A stretch of DNA of 64,000 bases from Seriola aureovittata (GCF_021018895.1 NC_079386.1:15403552-15467551), one strand, 5' to 3'. Positions 34,334 through 46,390 are shown, numbered from the stretch's first letter. Notes: generated by a model from the sequence alone, not told the origin. Translations and numbers: made by a program.

Positions 34334-34415
34334 CTTTCTCTCCTCTCTTATTCTTTCCTTTCCCTCTTTCCTCTCTTTCTTCAATGCTCCTGTCCTCTCC
34401 CTAACACAGGTAAGA
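34334..34415 (+). other. Polypyrimidine tract joined to CAG|GTAAGA (recursive-splice-like site)
   Basis: A nearly pure C/T tract of about 70 nt (34334-34402) ends CTAACACAG (acceptor AG 34408-34409) and continues without any exon as GTAAGAAAA (donor from 34410). A juxtaposed acceptor and donor is the signature of a zero-length exon used as a ratchet point in very long vertebrate introns. It would fit a + strand gene starting upstream. No transcript evidence. Confidence 0.35.
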
Positions 34416-34734
34416 AAAATGGTAGATTCTGCACAATTTTCTCGCTTTCTGTAATACGACAACACATGAGCGAACTGTGTCGAACTGTGAAAAGGAGACT
34501 GATTGAGATTTTAAAAAAAGGAACAGATGACGATGAGAACTATGATGAAAATGCAGAACATTTTTCATCAACAGTAAAAGACGGACAAATGAACTAATTT
34601 CAGTTTTTATGGTCTTATTCAACAAACCTGCTTCTGTTTCCTCTGCCACCCAAAATATCTGTTTTTCAGAGGTTAGTTAGTTAGCCTGACCTCTGACCTC
34701 TTACAAAAAGTAAATGTAGTAAAACAGAATGCCT

Positions 34735-35030
34735 GTTCAGCATTAGAACATCAGACAGGCAAAGCTAGCGGCTAGCTGTCAAACACAACGGAGCATTGAA
34801 CAGCTAATTAGCTTCCTCAGGAGCTGTCAGACCCAAAAAAGGAGCTAAAGGGAAAGTGAGTGTTTGACTTAAATTTGTGAGGTGGCCCGAAACACAACTC
34901 TAAATGGATGATAATGATGATCGATGATCTGTGTCTGCTGGATGTGTTCACGCATGGCTAACGTGTTAGCAAAAAGTAAGCTAACACGTTAGCCATTTTG
35001 TGTTTACAGCTCGTCCTGCAGCAACTACAT
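34735..35030 (+). repeat. Dispersed repeat family G, copy 1
   Basis: CAGACAGGCAAAGCTAGCGG, GGAGCATTGAACAGCTAATTAG, GGAGCTAAAGGGAAAGTGAG and GTGTCTGCTGGATGTG follow in the order seen at 54651-54885. A 17-bp perfect inverted repeat lies in its right part. CAGACAAAGTTAGC-type words also recur at 44570. Confidence 0.6.
34954..34996. repeat. Perfect 17-bp inverted repeat with 9-nt loop
   Basis: ATGGCTAACGTGTTAGC, loop AAAAAGTAA, GCTAACACGTTAGCCAT: the arms are exact reverse complements. It sits inside the family G repeat. It may be that element's internal palindrome or a secondary rearrangement. Confidence 0.95.
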
Positions 35031-35424
35031 GGCTGATTATGTGATATGTGTACTTCTCCTTTAATTATCAACCCTCTCATCACTCTGTTTTTCATTATAT
35101 TATGTTCTCCTGTGTTATTTCTCTCTCTCGCTCTGTCACACAAACACACATTAGGGAAATATGATGGTGGGTGTCTGTTTTGTATTCTGGCAACATTAAC
35201 ATGAGCCACAGGAAAAACCTCGCACCCACTTCTCAATGTCATCTGACTTTAAAAAAAAACACACACACATACACACAAACTACGCAAAATTGAACACACG
35301 CTGACCCAACACAAGTGCCAAAAACACATGAAGATTAGACGCACAGTTGCGACAAGTCACACAGACACACAGGCGAGTGAAAGCAGCAGTTCTCATTCCT
35401 ACGCACGCTCCTACATGAGGAGTG
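35031..35424. other. Unique sequence with short A/CA tract
   Basis: An A run with ACACACACATACACACA occupies about 35251-35278. Otherwise nothing recognised. Confidence 0.45.
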
Positions 35425-35665
35425 TGTGGGGACTGATTAATACTGTAATGGGCTTTTATACCGGCACTGTGAGCTGGGTAACAGGTTTCATTTTTATCAG
35501 AGGGAATTATGGTAATATCAGCGAGGACTGGGTAGATGACGCCAGATGTAAATCATGCGCCCGAAATGACGACAAACTCGGCATACGTGGGTTCCTTAAT
35601 GAATGACGTGCGGTGGTGTGTGGCAAATGATCTTTATGCAGCACATCATATCGGAAGTGACTTAT
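35425..35665. promoter_or_regulatory. Candidate conserved non-coding element
   Basis: Dense, balanced, non-repetitive sequence with words such as ATTAATACTGTAATGGGC, GGGAATTATGGTAATATCAG, GATGTAAATCATGCG and CTTAATGAATGACG, typical of homeodomain-rich vertebrate elements. CpGs are scattered, not depleted. No alignment possible. Confidence 0.3.
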
Positions 35666-38037
35666 GTGCCGGTGGACTCTGGTTTATGGTCCCCAACATT
35701 AGTCAGATATGAGTGATCTTTAAACATTTACTGCCGTCGTCTGTAGTTTGACCTTGACGTTGGGTCTGTGATTTCAGGACGAGGAAACAGCGCTGCAGAG
35801 GAAGTGGAAAAACTCGGGAACTGTGAATGTGACTAACAGCAGTTTCCGGCGAGGAGTGACATTTTCTGGGGGAGAATTGATAAGGCAGCTGTAAAATATA
35901 GATATTTGGGGTCTGATGGCTCCGGAAATGTTCGCTATAAAGTCAGATGTTTAATGTCAGTTTAATGTTGGATTTTAACCGAAAATATGAAACTATAAAA
36001 TGGAGGAATCTCAACCACCCATCCGATTGACTTCAAACTTTGTGGGTGTATTGCTGAGGACCTGAGGAAGTGCACTGTCGAGTGTTAAGTTTTTTTGAAA
36101 CATTGACGTGCAGAAAAGGGGCGGGACTACGCTATGAGAGCAGTGCAGCACTCTCAGCATGAACCTGCCGGGGGTTTTAGGATCGGCAGAACCGAACTGC
36201 GCGCTACAAATGTGTTGTGTATTGGATGTTTCGCCCTTTTCTTAAGTGTTCTTTTCACATGCAAATCAAGCGCGGAGATCTGAGGGGCACAGTTTTCAAA
36301 TCTGAAGGCAGATGCCCCAGAGGAGCTGAGTACTTCCATACATTTGGTATGTTTCTGCAAGACACAGGCCCAAAGCAATCAGCCCCTACACACAGGCACA
36401 TTTTGAACAGACACTTCTCTAATGACAAAGACTTTACATGAAGTTAGTTTAACTGCAAACTGCACTCAGTGACCTTTTCGTGATGAAGTTATTCATGGTC
36501 TTGAGGAAATCTGGAGATAAATGTGTCAGGTCTTAAATTTGCAAACTCTTGCTCCACTCTGAAGCCTGTTTTATTTTATTTTTTCTGGGGGAATTGGAAA
36601 GCGCCTTATCACCAAATCTCCTTTGGACAGACAGCTGCGGCCTGGCAGCGAGGGAGCTGAGTCTTATCACAACTGATCATAACTGGGAACATTTTAAGTG
36701 AAAGTTTCTGAAGAATAACCAGTCGTGCTGCATCTGTGACCATGTCTGTGTTTGAGTCGGCCTCTCTTTGTCTGTTTTTAATAAAAATTCATAAGGGACA
36801 AAAACTGCAAATGATCTTATCTTGCTGTAAAAGTTATGACTTATGGATATTCTACACTTCCTGCATCCATTCCTTCCATTGGTTACAGGTATTTCACCCT
36901 TGTCGCTGTGTTTGCTTCACTACAGTGTCTGATTCCATTTGCTTATTTAAACAGAAACTTGACGTCTTTGATATCAAAGGTTGTGTTTCTATGGCTACAG
37001 TGAACGGATTTCCACCTCTTCCACCGAGTTGGTATCACCTGTCACACTTCTTATCCTTGGCGATGCCCCGTCAGCTGACCTCCCGCTGACCTCCAGTGGT
37101 TAGTTTGGATTAACGGGAAGAAGGACTGGGTAGTTTGGATGACCGGTGACGGCCATGACAGCACGGCGGAACAGAGGGAGAAACCTGGCACACCACAGTT
37201 GGAACAGTGTGAGGAAATAATATTGGGCTTATTTATTTCACTGGCCTCGTTTCTCAGGCCCCGGCCCATTGATTTTTATTCACTTTAATACTTTATTCGC
37301 CTTATGAATCTTGCATTTACATTCACTTACTGCTGAGGCTTCTTCCATTTCAGTCCTTTTTGTCCTCGCTGCAGCATCTGGTCGGCTGCATGAGGGGCTG
37401 TATATGACTTTGAGCTCTATAAATAAACTCGATTTTGACTCGTCATGTGCAGTACACACACATGTGCACATATACACACATTTCTGGACCATTTGCTGCG
37501 TATTTATGTGCAGACGGACGGACTGTACATTCCTGTTTCCCCATCTGCTGACAGTTTTCCCGACACCGGATCGGAGCGGTATGGAACACTGAGAACGCAG
37601 AATGTCTGGAACCAGGGACCGTCAGAACAACGGAGGTGACTCACACTAAACGATGTTAAATTTAGGTGCAAGACTTCAATAATAGAAACAAGATGGTTGC
37701 AATTCTTGTTTTTTAAAAATGCCTCAAATATCAACATCGCATGCTTTCTGCAAAGAGAGAGACATACGCATTACAAATGGACACACACATGGAGACTGAC
37801 ACTTTTCATCTGATAAAAATATTAGATATAAAAATGTTGTTGTATCGTCTATTCCAGGCCTGGTGGTGAAAACCTTCCTCTTTTGTTGAGTGAAGTCAAA
37901 AGAAAACTGTCTGTTTCAAGGCCAGAAATACAGACGACAAAGAATCCGCCAACCTGGATCTGACATCTTTGAGTTTCATATATACATGTAAAATGATCAC
38001 AATCAACACGTAGAAAGTAAATATCTGTGAAATTGAC
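35666..38037. other. Unique non-coding sequence
   Basis: 2.4 kb without microsatellites. The part at 36000-36430 has many CpGs and could be an unrecognised repeat. The 117-codon frame at 36736-37089 (+) has no recognisable domain. Confidence 0.4.
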
Positions 38038-38060
38038 TTTTTTTTTTGGGGGGGGGGGTT
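38038..38060. repeat. T run joined to G run
   Basis: About ten T are followed by about eleven G, flanked by unique sequence. Confidence 0.9.
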
Positions 38061-39746
38061 TCCGGAACACATCAGCTCTTCATCCTAAAAGCTTTTTTCC
38101 TATTATAACGTTCAAATTAAAATTACAGTCTTCAGTCTCATCATCATACTTATGATACTTGGACTAACTCGCTCCACACTTCTTCAATCTTCGTTCAGTG
38201 TTGCGTGTCCTCCACATGGATCATTAGCTGGTGAGGATGCTGCGTGCATTCATTTCAGTCTCAAAGACTCATTTAAATTTCTATTTTAAAGCGAGTCAAA
38301 CCTGAAAAATCCCGGGGGAGACGGAGGGAGCTTTTGACCTTCTCATGGGGCCCAGCTTCATTTCACTCCCTCCAGCTGATAAAAAAATCTGACAGGTTTA
38401 GTACCAGATGGCCTCGCCTTGGACACTTGCAATAACAAACACACCCATGACTCCATGCACAAATTCTTTCCCTATGCCTTGATCAGCTGCAGGTCGTCTC
38501 ACCACCACTTCCTGTCTTCGATCGTCCTGATTTCATTTACATTGGCTCTGACGCCCAGGAAGGGCAAGTACTGACAAGTGACAAATTGCTCTGGACCAGC
38601 AGCACATAGCATCAGTGGTCTCCTCTTCACCTGTCTGCAGGGAGCTTCAGTTAGTTTCAAAGCACAGGATCCTGCTCAGTGTTTCTGTGCAAACATCACA
38701 GAAGTCACTCCAAGGTTGTAATATTAGAAAAGCCTCACCTTTTTAATTAGGGAGATGATTAATAGAGGCCGGTTAGGACAGGTTGAAAGAATAGTTACTA
38801 CACAGGAAATCACTTAGTGCTGATTCAATTTTGATAAAGGATAAAAGTCATCATTAAAAGTTCAAATATAAACTAAAAATCTCAACTGGAGCTCGAGGTG
38901 TGAATCCAGAGCCTATCTTTAGAGAGGGGTTTGGACCACAGACCCTGTTTGGTTTGGAGGACTGAGGGAGAGTTTTGATGAACCGTATAACGCATCTGTC
39001 AACAGTGAAAACTGCGGAACGGAGGACAGCTTCAAAACGTCAAAACTCCGTTCAAGAAGTTTGATTCTTTTCTTTTTTTAGTCGGAGTTTTGTATTCTCT
39101 GTCCATGCTAAAATATAAAATGCATCACTCCTTGTGCAAGGGAGTTTTTTTTTTCCCCCACTCCCTACAGCTTCCAGGCAACGTGTATGAAGTACAGTAA
39201 ATGCAACAGATTTAATTCATTTGATAAATTAAATTGAGCTAATTAAAGCTATTATGTTCAATCAGTGATAGCTTTACTTGCGAGAAAAAGTCTTTGCACA
39301 TTACTTTGAAGTCGTAATTTGCACTTAAAAAAAAAAGGGGGGAATTACTGAGGCAAGTGTATGTTAGTCTGCAAGATGAGACCCCGCGCAAAATGAGTTC
39401 AGACTTAATTAGTGATTTATCTGTTCTGCAGAGGTTGATCTCAAACGATTAGAACAGTTTAACTAGAGATTCCATAGAAATCATTAAAAAAAATTTAAAA
39501 ATAAAACAAAAAAACACAAGAGCCTGTTAGTTTCTATTCATATACTCTTTGTACGTCACCATATTCCTAATGGATTTACTGGAATGTTAAATGGAAGTGG
39601 GAGTGATCTCTGGAGCAAAAAGGACAACATGGCGTTCCAACTATTTATATCTCACATCTGGCAAACATCAGAAATATACGCAGACGTGTGGAACCTTTAA
39701 TGTACCCAGAGAGAGGAGAGCAGAGTTCAACAGACTAATAATCAGA
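38061..39746. other. Unique non-coding sequence
   Basis: No gene or repeat recognised; short T, C and A runs only (39148-39160, 39328-39338). Confidence 0.45.
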
Positions 39747-40019
39747 CTTTAAGGTCCCATCCGCTCTTCTGATTGGCTGACTGTTTTCCGAGCGATCCAA
39801 TAAAAACATAGCAGATTTCAGGTAAACGCTCGAGAGAAACCAAACCACAGCAAGGTAGGGATGTTGGGTCCAGGTGGGCGGGGCTTGGAGCACGGCTGAG
39901 AGCGGTGACTGTTTCATGGCAGTTTGACCGGCAGCAAGCTCTCACCGTTACCATCACGGCGATTGTAGTATCACAAATCACCATAGAGTTACTTTTTTTC
40001 CCAACCGGTGTCCTTTAAT
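39747..40019 (-). mobile_element. MITE-like element, family D terminus
   Basis: Begins CTTTAAGGTCCCATC and ends GGTGTCCTTTAAT, giving inverted ends based on TTAAAGG about 270 bp apart. It shares TCTTCTGATTGGCTG (inverted) and the TTAAGGTCCCAT end with the repeat at 14735-15056. The interior includes GGGCGGGGCTTGG. No coding capacity. Assignment as a DNA transposon derivative is inference from the ends. Confidence 0.45.
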
Positions 40020-41188
40020 TTCTTGCCAGATCAGTGCTGGTGTTTGATTGATTTCATCATTTGCTGTAGGTTGTGTTTGTGCAGCAAAAATGTTTTTTAA
40101 CATTAAAATTGCACCCGTGTTGCTAACTGCTACGACCGCAAATGGATTTACAGAGAAGGAGTTAGACCTTCACTTCATGGTCAAGGATGAATTTTGTTCT
40201 ATTATTCAACTCCTCATGATTATTATATAGTCTTGATTTATTCTGTTTATGTGGTTCTCTCTGTTGCAGGCATTGACTCAGATCGACAGACTCATTCTTC
40301 AAGATAAAAATATAAATATTCTATGCTGTAAGGCCAGCTTATTGCTGCTGTTCCCTTAATACATATTGTTAATCTTCTACAGTCAGTGAATTTATTTGCA
40401 CCACTCAAAACATAATTGAGAAATTCTGTACATTTATACATATATAAGAGATTGCATTTCTGCTGTAAGTAGTTCATGGGGACGGTTGTTATGGGGCTGT
40501 ACGAGTTGCTCAGGTGGTGACATTGATGGATGGAAATGAGCTTAGCCTTTGGATCTATATTCTATTTTCGCCCACCAAAAATTTCCCCCGGCTGCTCTTC
40601 TGTGTCATGCGACATGGAAATTACACCGCAATCTACACCAACAACTTATCCTTGGTCACCATTTTCACAAGTTTGAAAATACACTGGTGGTCCCTCTCTG
40701 TCCGCTAGTATGAAACCAATATGGTGCCGCTGAGGGGGAGAAATGTCCAGAGTTCCAGTGTCAATTTTGTGACCGTTTAGAGTTTGCACCATCCAGGTAC
40801 TTGTAATGCAGTGCATGTTGCCATACTTGTCAGCGAACACACTTGTGCACTCAAATTAGCAAGTGTAAGTATGTGACTTTATGAGACCTAGCACATGGTC
40901 TCTCCTTTCTTTTTTTTTTTTTTTTTAGTAAGACCGGTCAAACGGGATTCCTGACAGCAGACTCCAGCAGGGCCTAATGACACGTCCAAACATCATTTCA
41001 CATGTGACAGACACGCTGTGAATCCAATGAATTTTTGTGAGCGTTTCCACTGTGTTTTATGTTTGAGAGAAACTAACACACAGCAGTAAACTGAGTCATA
41101 CCAGCAACGGCGGAGAGAGCGAAGGCACAGAGGAGACAGAAAGCTGAGACGAGCAGCAGAACCAAGAGACCTAAAGAGACGAACAGAA
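40020..41188. other. Unique non-coding sequence
   Basis: An acceptor-like TGGTTCTCTCTGTTGCAG ends at 40269 before a short open stretch, without donor. The minus-strand frame at 40646-40840 is not recognisable. A T run lies at 40910-40926. Confidence 0.4.
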
Positions 41189-41205
41189 GAGAGAGAGAGA
41201 GAGAG
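41189..41205. repeat. (GA)8 tract
   Basis: 17 bp of GA within an 80-bp purine-rich context. Confidence 0.85.
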
Positions 41206-42012
41206 CTCAGAAAGACAACCTGCTGACACTTCACATTACGGCCCAATACAAACTCCATCTTTCATGAGCTTATAAATATCTTACATTTCACTTGCTGCAC
41301 ATTTTAATTTCAAAGACCTGACCTGACAGCTGAGAATCTAATCCTTTAAGCAGCCCAATACACAAGACTGAGGCATCCATCTAGTGGTCAATAGCCTCTC
41401 TCTGCCCTGAAGTCTCAACATCATTCACTGAGGAAGCTGCTGCTTTTCCTCTCGTGGTAAATGTGCACTGTGTGACCTCTGAGCAGCATTTATAATCTCC
41501 CTCGGCACAAAATAATTAAAACCGCTATCCCCAGGGAACTATATGGTGATTGATCAATAAATGACTCAACAACCACTTTGCCATATGCCAACACCTCAGG
41601 GTTTCCAAAATTCTCTGGCAATGTGCCGAACACCTCCCCAGGTGGAGACAACTTACTCTGATGTTTGAATTGAGGTTAATAAAGTCTGCGATTGTGCTCA
41701 ACTTTTATTCCAAAAGGGCACCTGTCCAGTTTTAATGCTTTTCCCTCCTGGAATTACTACAAATACTAAATGGCAAGTTAATAGGAAAAAAAAAAAAAAG
41801 CTGGGAAAAAGCCAAAAAGAAACAACAATGATGAAAAGAAGCAGCAGATTCTCGACAAAAACAAAACAATAACAAAAGTCTAAAAAATCTCATTTGCTGC
41901 ATCGTTTTTTCAGCCCTGGATGTTCCGACGTGTCGCCGAGGCGAAGGGTGAGTCCGTCATCAAGTGTGACACTGAATTTCAATTGAAGTCTGGGTTTCCA
42001 CAACAACGTGTG
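41206..42012. other. Unique sequence, possible regulatory patch
   Basis: The segment at 41430-41650 is non-repetitive with homeodomain-like words (AAATAATTAAAACC, TGATTGATCAATAAATG). No exon recognised. An A run occupies 41787-41799. Confidence 0.35.
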
Positions 42013-42032
42013 CACACACACACACACACACA
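42013..42032. repeat. (CA)10 microsatellite
   Basis: 20 bp of pure CA preceded by GTGTG. Confidence 0.92.
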
Positions 42033-43089
42033 AGAAAAAAAGAAACCTGCTGTAATAATAGTCTCCACCATGTCTGAGGTTAATGATAAATGACCTTTTT
42101 TTCAGGCAACAGATGTGAGAGAGTGGCAGCGTTACCAGCCCCTGCTCCAATTCTTCAATGACTACACCCAGTTCCCTCTTGGGAATCATTAACACTTGGT
42201 CTAATCTATGACCAGTGTAATTATTTCATTCAACATTGTCCCTTCCGGACTATTAATGTGCTGAAAAGCTGGTTTCAAGTATGACTGGCCCAAACTTAAA
42301 GTATTCAGCAGCAGTCAGTTGGAGCCAGTAAGCAAAAAAGAATATGAAATACTGAACTAGTATTACTATGAATACTAATAATAAGGGATAAAAACAATGA
42401 AAAGTTGTATTTCGGTCATGTTCTTATTCCCTAGAAAAGGTCTGAAGTGAATATAATACCAACTACCTCAAGCTGAAACTTAAATGTCCCCTTCCACATA
42501 AAGTGAAAAAAAAGAAAAACACATCTTCGTTTACTTCCTCTTTGAGAAATTCTGGATCAGGCTTCGAGCCCCACCCGCCACCACTGCCTGCACTAGGTCG
42601 GACATCTTTACACTTTATTATATACTATATTTCGGTGCCTACAAAAGCTTTGGATAAATCCATAATCTCTGTAAAGTACAGGATTTGTTCCATAGTTGGC
42701 AGATTAATCTCAAACATCTTCACAAGGCAGCGGAGATCAGTGCGAGTGTGCTAAATATTTCATCCACAAACCCTTCCCATCATAATATAATTGTTTCCAA
42801 CCACTGGTCACAACCTAACCACCCCTCAGAGATTCCTCTTGGTCAAACCTGAAGTTAATCTGACCAAACATCTTCATATGTATCCTCAGTCTTGCAGAAA
42901 GCGCATCTTAATTTCTATTCTCCTCATCAGTATTTCCATTTTCTATTTCGATCCATGCCGGTGCTCACTCCCTTGAAGGCATTTTAGAGCTAATCTTTGT
43001 TTTATTTCCAAATGCATGCTTGTTTTATTGTCTCGGTTATGGTTCCAGTGCAATTTGCGTTAGTGAAATTATTTTTTCTGTACTCATTA
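42033..43089. other. Unique non-coding sequence
   Basis: An acceptor-like CCTTTTTTTCAG ends at about 42104, with no supported exon. Otherwise nothing recognised. Confidence 0.45.
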
Positions 43090-43500
43090 TTATGAAATCA
43101 ACACCGTAGCTTTGCTCTCGAAGGACAAAGCTCTAAAATGACTTTATTAAAGTTTGACGTCATCTATGTGGTCGGCTCTTCCTGTAAGTTAGAAATGCGA
43201 TGGTGGGCAGAGACCTCGGAAGGGGAATTACTCACGCAGCATACCTGTTGTATGGCTCATCGTCACAGGATGACGAGGACACGGAATTATAAAAAGGCAC
43301 TCGGGATGTCTCCTTGCTTTGCTGTCGGGAGAAATTTGATATTGGTCTATATTTGGGTCAGTTTGATTGAATCCAGTGACTCCCTGAGGAAATCCCCTGG
43401 GATGGGAACCTCAATTATCCAAGTGACAAGACGTATAGTGGGATCTCTCCAGGAATCTCCTCAGTAACCTCCACCAGGGAAATGAAATAACATTGCTGCA
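43090..43500. promoter_or_regulatory. Candidate conserved non-coding element
   Basis: Non-repetitive block with a 109-codon + strand frame (43138-43467) that lacks protein-family features. Words such as AAAGTTTGACGTCATC (a CRE, TGACGTCA), GGGGAATTACTCACG and CGGAATTATAAAAAGG suggest a regulatory role. Conservation untested. Confidence 0.3.
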
Positions 43501-44366
43501 CATAGATTTCTCTCAAGGACACGGTTTACGAGACAGTGACCAAATGTAATTGGTGTTTGCTATGCATTGAGATAAGATCAAATAAAAATATATTAAAAAA
43601 ATATGATTAGACGCTAGTAGTCCTGTCTAGTCTAACACTGAGGTCAAGAGAGAAGAGGATTTCCAGGAATATGCCGTTTCATCTCATCTTATGCTCCCTT
43701 GGATTGTGTGTGTTCATGTGTGTGTGCTACCTTATCTTCATGTTGAGTGGATTAAACAATAACCCGGTGTGACATTGGAAAAACCTAGAGTCATGTTTCT
43801 CGGTTTCCCGCTCCCCGTCTCTCAACCCGGTGTCTCCTCAATCACTCTCAATCTCTCCCCCTCTCTCTCGTACACGCAATGAAGTAACAACTAATCCACA
43901 GGCAGAGTGAGTGGGTGGAAAACAGAGGAGTACAGCCGATGCAAGGGGAACTGCATGTGTGTGTGTGCGTGCATGTGCGTGCGTGTCAAACAAGAGGCTT
44001 CAGAATGAAACCGCCACCAGGGTCATCCTGCCAGACGCAATCCTTGACCGGAAGCAACTGCCCTAGTTTCCTTGCGAGTAATCTCTCTCGACAATCCCCA
44101 TTCAAATAAATACGCTGCTGCTGCTGCGTGTGCTTTTGGTTGTTCCACCAGGACCAGACAGTTAAGCTCAGCAGCTGCAGTCGCTGCAACAAAACCACAC
44201 TCCCTAAAGTATGGGTTCGAATTAGGGTCAAAAAGATTTTGAACTTGTAAAATGAATAAGTTTGTAGCTGTAAAGCAACCGTTGTAAACCTGTAAAATAA
44301 ATTCAAGTTCATTCAACCGGGGGTCGTTCCTTTACCTTCATCGTCAATTTTTAGTAGATTTTCAAG
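43501..44366. other. Unique sequence with short GT/CT tracts
   Basis: Short GT runs at about 43713-43726 and 43957-43985, pyrimidine-rich DNA around 43820-43872, and CTGCTGCTGCTGC at about 44114. No gene recognised. Confidence 0.4.
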
Positions 44367-44399
44367 ATGGCCGCCGCTACAGGCTCTTCTGCGACCCAG
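44367..44399 (+). CDS. Possible first coding exon (11 codons) of an unidentified gene
   Basis: TTCAAGATGG has A at -3 and G at +4, a strong vertebrate start context. Eleven codons (MAAATGSSATQ) end exactly at CAG, followed by the donor GTGGGT. CAAGATGGCCGCC is also the YY1-type motif common at transcription starts. Against it: upstream DNA is AT-rich without a CpG island, no downstream exon is recognised, and AAGATGGCCGCC also occurs in fish repeats. Confidence 0.2.
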
Positions 44400-44549
44400 G
44401 TGGGTTTGCATACATACACAGCACATCAAATGTTTACCATTGTTTTCTACAGCGTCGTCAAATATAAGTAAACCAATTATACATACCCCTAATGGTACAC
44501 AACCAGTTTTGAGATAAGGACAACACTTATAACCTGTATGCTAGCTTAC

Positions 44550-44675
44550 CTGGCCAACACCAAACAGCAGACAGACAAAGTTAGCAATTAGTTACTTTTT
44601 CCAATGCTATGCTAAGCTAAGCTAAGCTAACTGGCAGCTGGCTGTAGCTTCATATTTAACAGCATGAGGTCTTGA
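44550..44675 (+). repeat. Fragments of repeat families G and E
   Basis: CAACACCAAACAGCAGACAG and ACAAAGTTAGC match family G (54679-54710). GCTAAGCTAAGCTAAGCTAA then CTGGCAGCTGGCTGTAGC and TTCATATTTAACAGCATGAG match the family E consensus as I recall it, related to 435-583. Confidence 0.65.
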
Positions 44676-46069
44676 TTTTGTCATAAAACTCTCTGCCAGT
44701 AACTGAAGTTGGCCGAAGAACAACTGTATCGAGTGTGAAGTGAAGAACCAGGGTTTAAATACTACAGCAGCTTGCCGAGTTGATCAGATGATCAGATGCA
44801 GGTGAGTCGGTCGGAGGAGGAACCAGGAGGCCACACCCATCATGCACCCACACAAACACAGAGAGAGGCAATCTGAAGACAGTGAACACAAGTGAGCTGA
44901 TGTGGGATTGGTTTTGAAAACCCGGTTAACTGTTCAGCTGGAACTTTCACCCACATCAACTTGGATTAAGGGCCGTAGCAGAGCGAGCGTAAATACTGTC
45001 ATCACCTGCATAACAAGAAACCAATACAACAGCAAAGAGGATCATAGACCTCGGCAGCAACGAGGAAAAGAAAAAAAAACAAAAGAGCTACAAGGAGAAA
45101 GCGGATTTTCTGAAGGTACATTTACTCCAATGGTTTATTTAGAGCGTTGCTCATTTAGCGTGGTTTATTCGGCCAAAGTAAAGATCCTTACAGAGCCAGA
45201 GGAAAACACGACTTGTTCAGAAAGCGGCAGACATCTGACACTGTGTATAGGTATGTTTATGAGCCGGTCCTAGTCTGTCACCTGTGTTTAAATATTCAAT
45301 AGTTGTGGCCAGATCACTGTAAAATTTATACCTACCCTTTAGCCAGCCGTATGTGGATACTGCAGACCTCGTATTCAAACATAGGCACATAGAGAAGGAG
45401 TGTATTATATAACCGATTTGTAGTCATAATTTGTTCCACAACATATAAAAAATAAAAAGAAACATAAGGTCTGTGAATCTCTACTACTGGTCTCTGAAAG
45501 TCCATCATTGTCTGTCAGCTACCAGAACTAGATGCTCCTTATTTGGGCAAAATATGAGGGACTTGGTGGAGGTGCGCAAGCAGTCACTACCAATAGTCAA
45601 GTGTTGGCATTCGCCAGCCACCTTGGCAATGCGGTTATTCTGGGCTAACAAGATCGGGCCCCTATCTGAAAGAAGAGGGATAGAGCCAAGACTGCAGGAC
45701 ATAAAACATGAAAAGAATCACCAGTCAAATGTGATCAAAAAAAAAAAACCACTGAAAAATTTAAGTGACGTACCAAGTGAAGAAGAAGAAGAGCGAAGCA
45801 GCACAGTCTTTGAAAATAAAGTTTTGATTTTTCTCCTGAGGTTTGAACACTACAGCACAATCAGGGAGTGCTGTACAAAGTGCTATGATTCAGATTCAAA
45901 CTCTGGGTTGCTACTGAATTTGCCATGTTGTGCGGTCTTCACGTGATACGATCAGAAGTGATGAAAACTGCTTTTCCTAATGGATTCACATGATATATAT
46001 GTATTTATATAGCATTATGTTCAATGTGTGGATCACTTCCAATCTCTCGACCACACTCTCTCCATCTCT
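44676..46069. other. Unique sequence, unassigned 157-codon frame
   Basis: A + strand frame at 45473-45946 is open for 157 codons, with a Lys/Glu-rich middle (KKKKPLKN, EEEEER). I recognise no family, start context is poor and no splice model supports it. It could be a remnant of a mobile element or chance. CAG|GTGAGT at 44797-44805 is an isolated strong donor. Confidence 0.35.
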
Positions 46070-46390
46070 TCTACAAGATTTAACAAAGTGATCAAAGGCC
46101 TTCTGGTCCGTCGCGGGATCATTTCACATTCACTCTCACACATTCCATCCTGATGTCTCATTAAGTTAGGCCGACCGCAGCTGCAGGCCTATAGAAAGTG
46201 ATGAAATATGAATGAAAAGAACTTCCCCTCCAGTTTTCAAGGTGTGAGTGATTAAGCGATGACACCGTCCGCGACACCGCTCTGCTTTCTAATGACGAGC
46301 GCCTTTGAAGCCGAAACGAGCGCAGCGGGGGATCCGTTCATTTATCAGTCTCTGTTTGAAAATAGAGAGAGAGCGCGGACTTTTCCCATA
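46070..46390. promoter_or_regulatory. Possible regulatory block
   Basis: Non-repetitive sequence with GTGATCAAAGGCC (a TCF/LEF-type ATCAAAGG at about 46092), TTAATG/TAAT-type cores and scattered CpGs (GCGCCTTTGAAGCCGAAACG). Weak evidence. Confidence 0.22.

Noticed and set aside
40252..40320. Acceptor CTCTCTGTTGCAG followed by an open stretch
   Set aside because: The frame closes after about 28 codons with no donor; likely a decoy site.
44205..44225. GGGTTCGAATTAGGG as a tRNA B-box
   Set aside because: No A-box at the right distance and no cloverleaf could be drawn.
45473..45946. 157-codon plus-strand frame
   Set aside because: No recognisable family, poor start context and no splice or promoter support. 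Length alone is not decisive in 64 kb.
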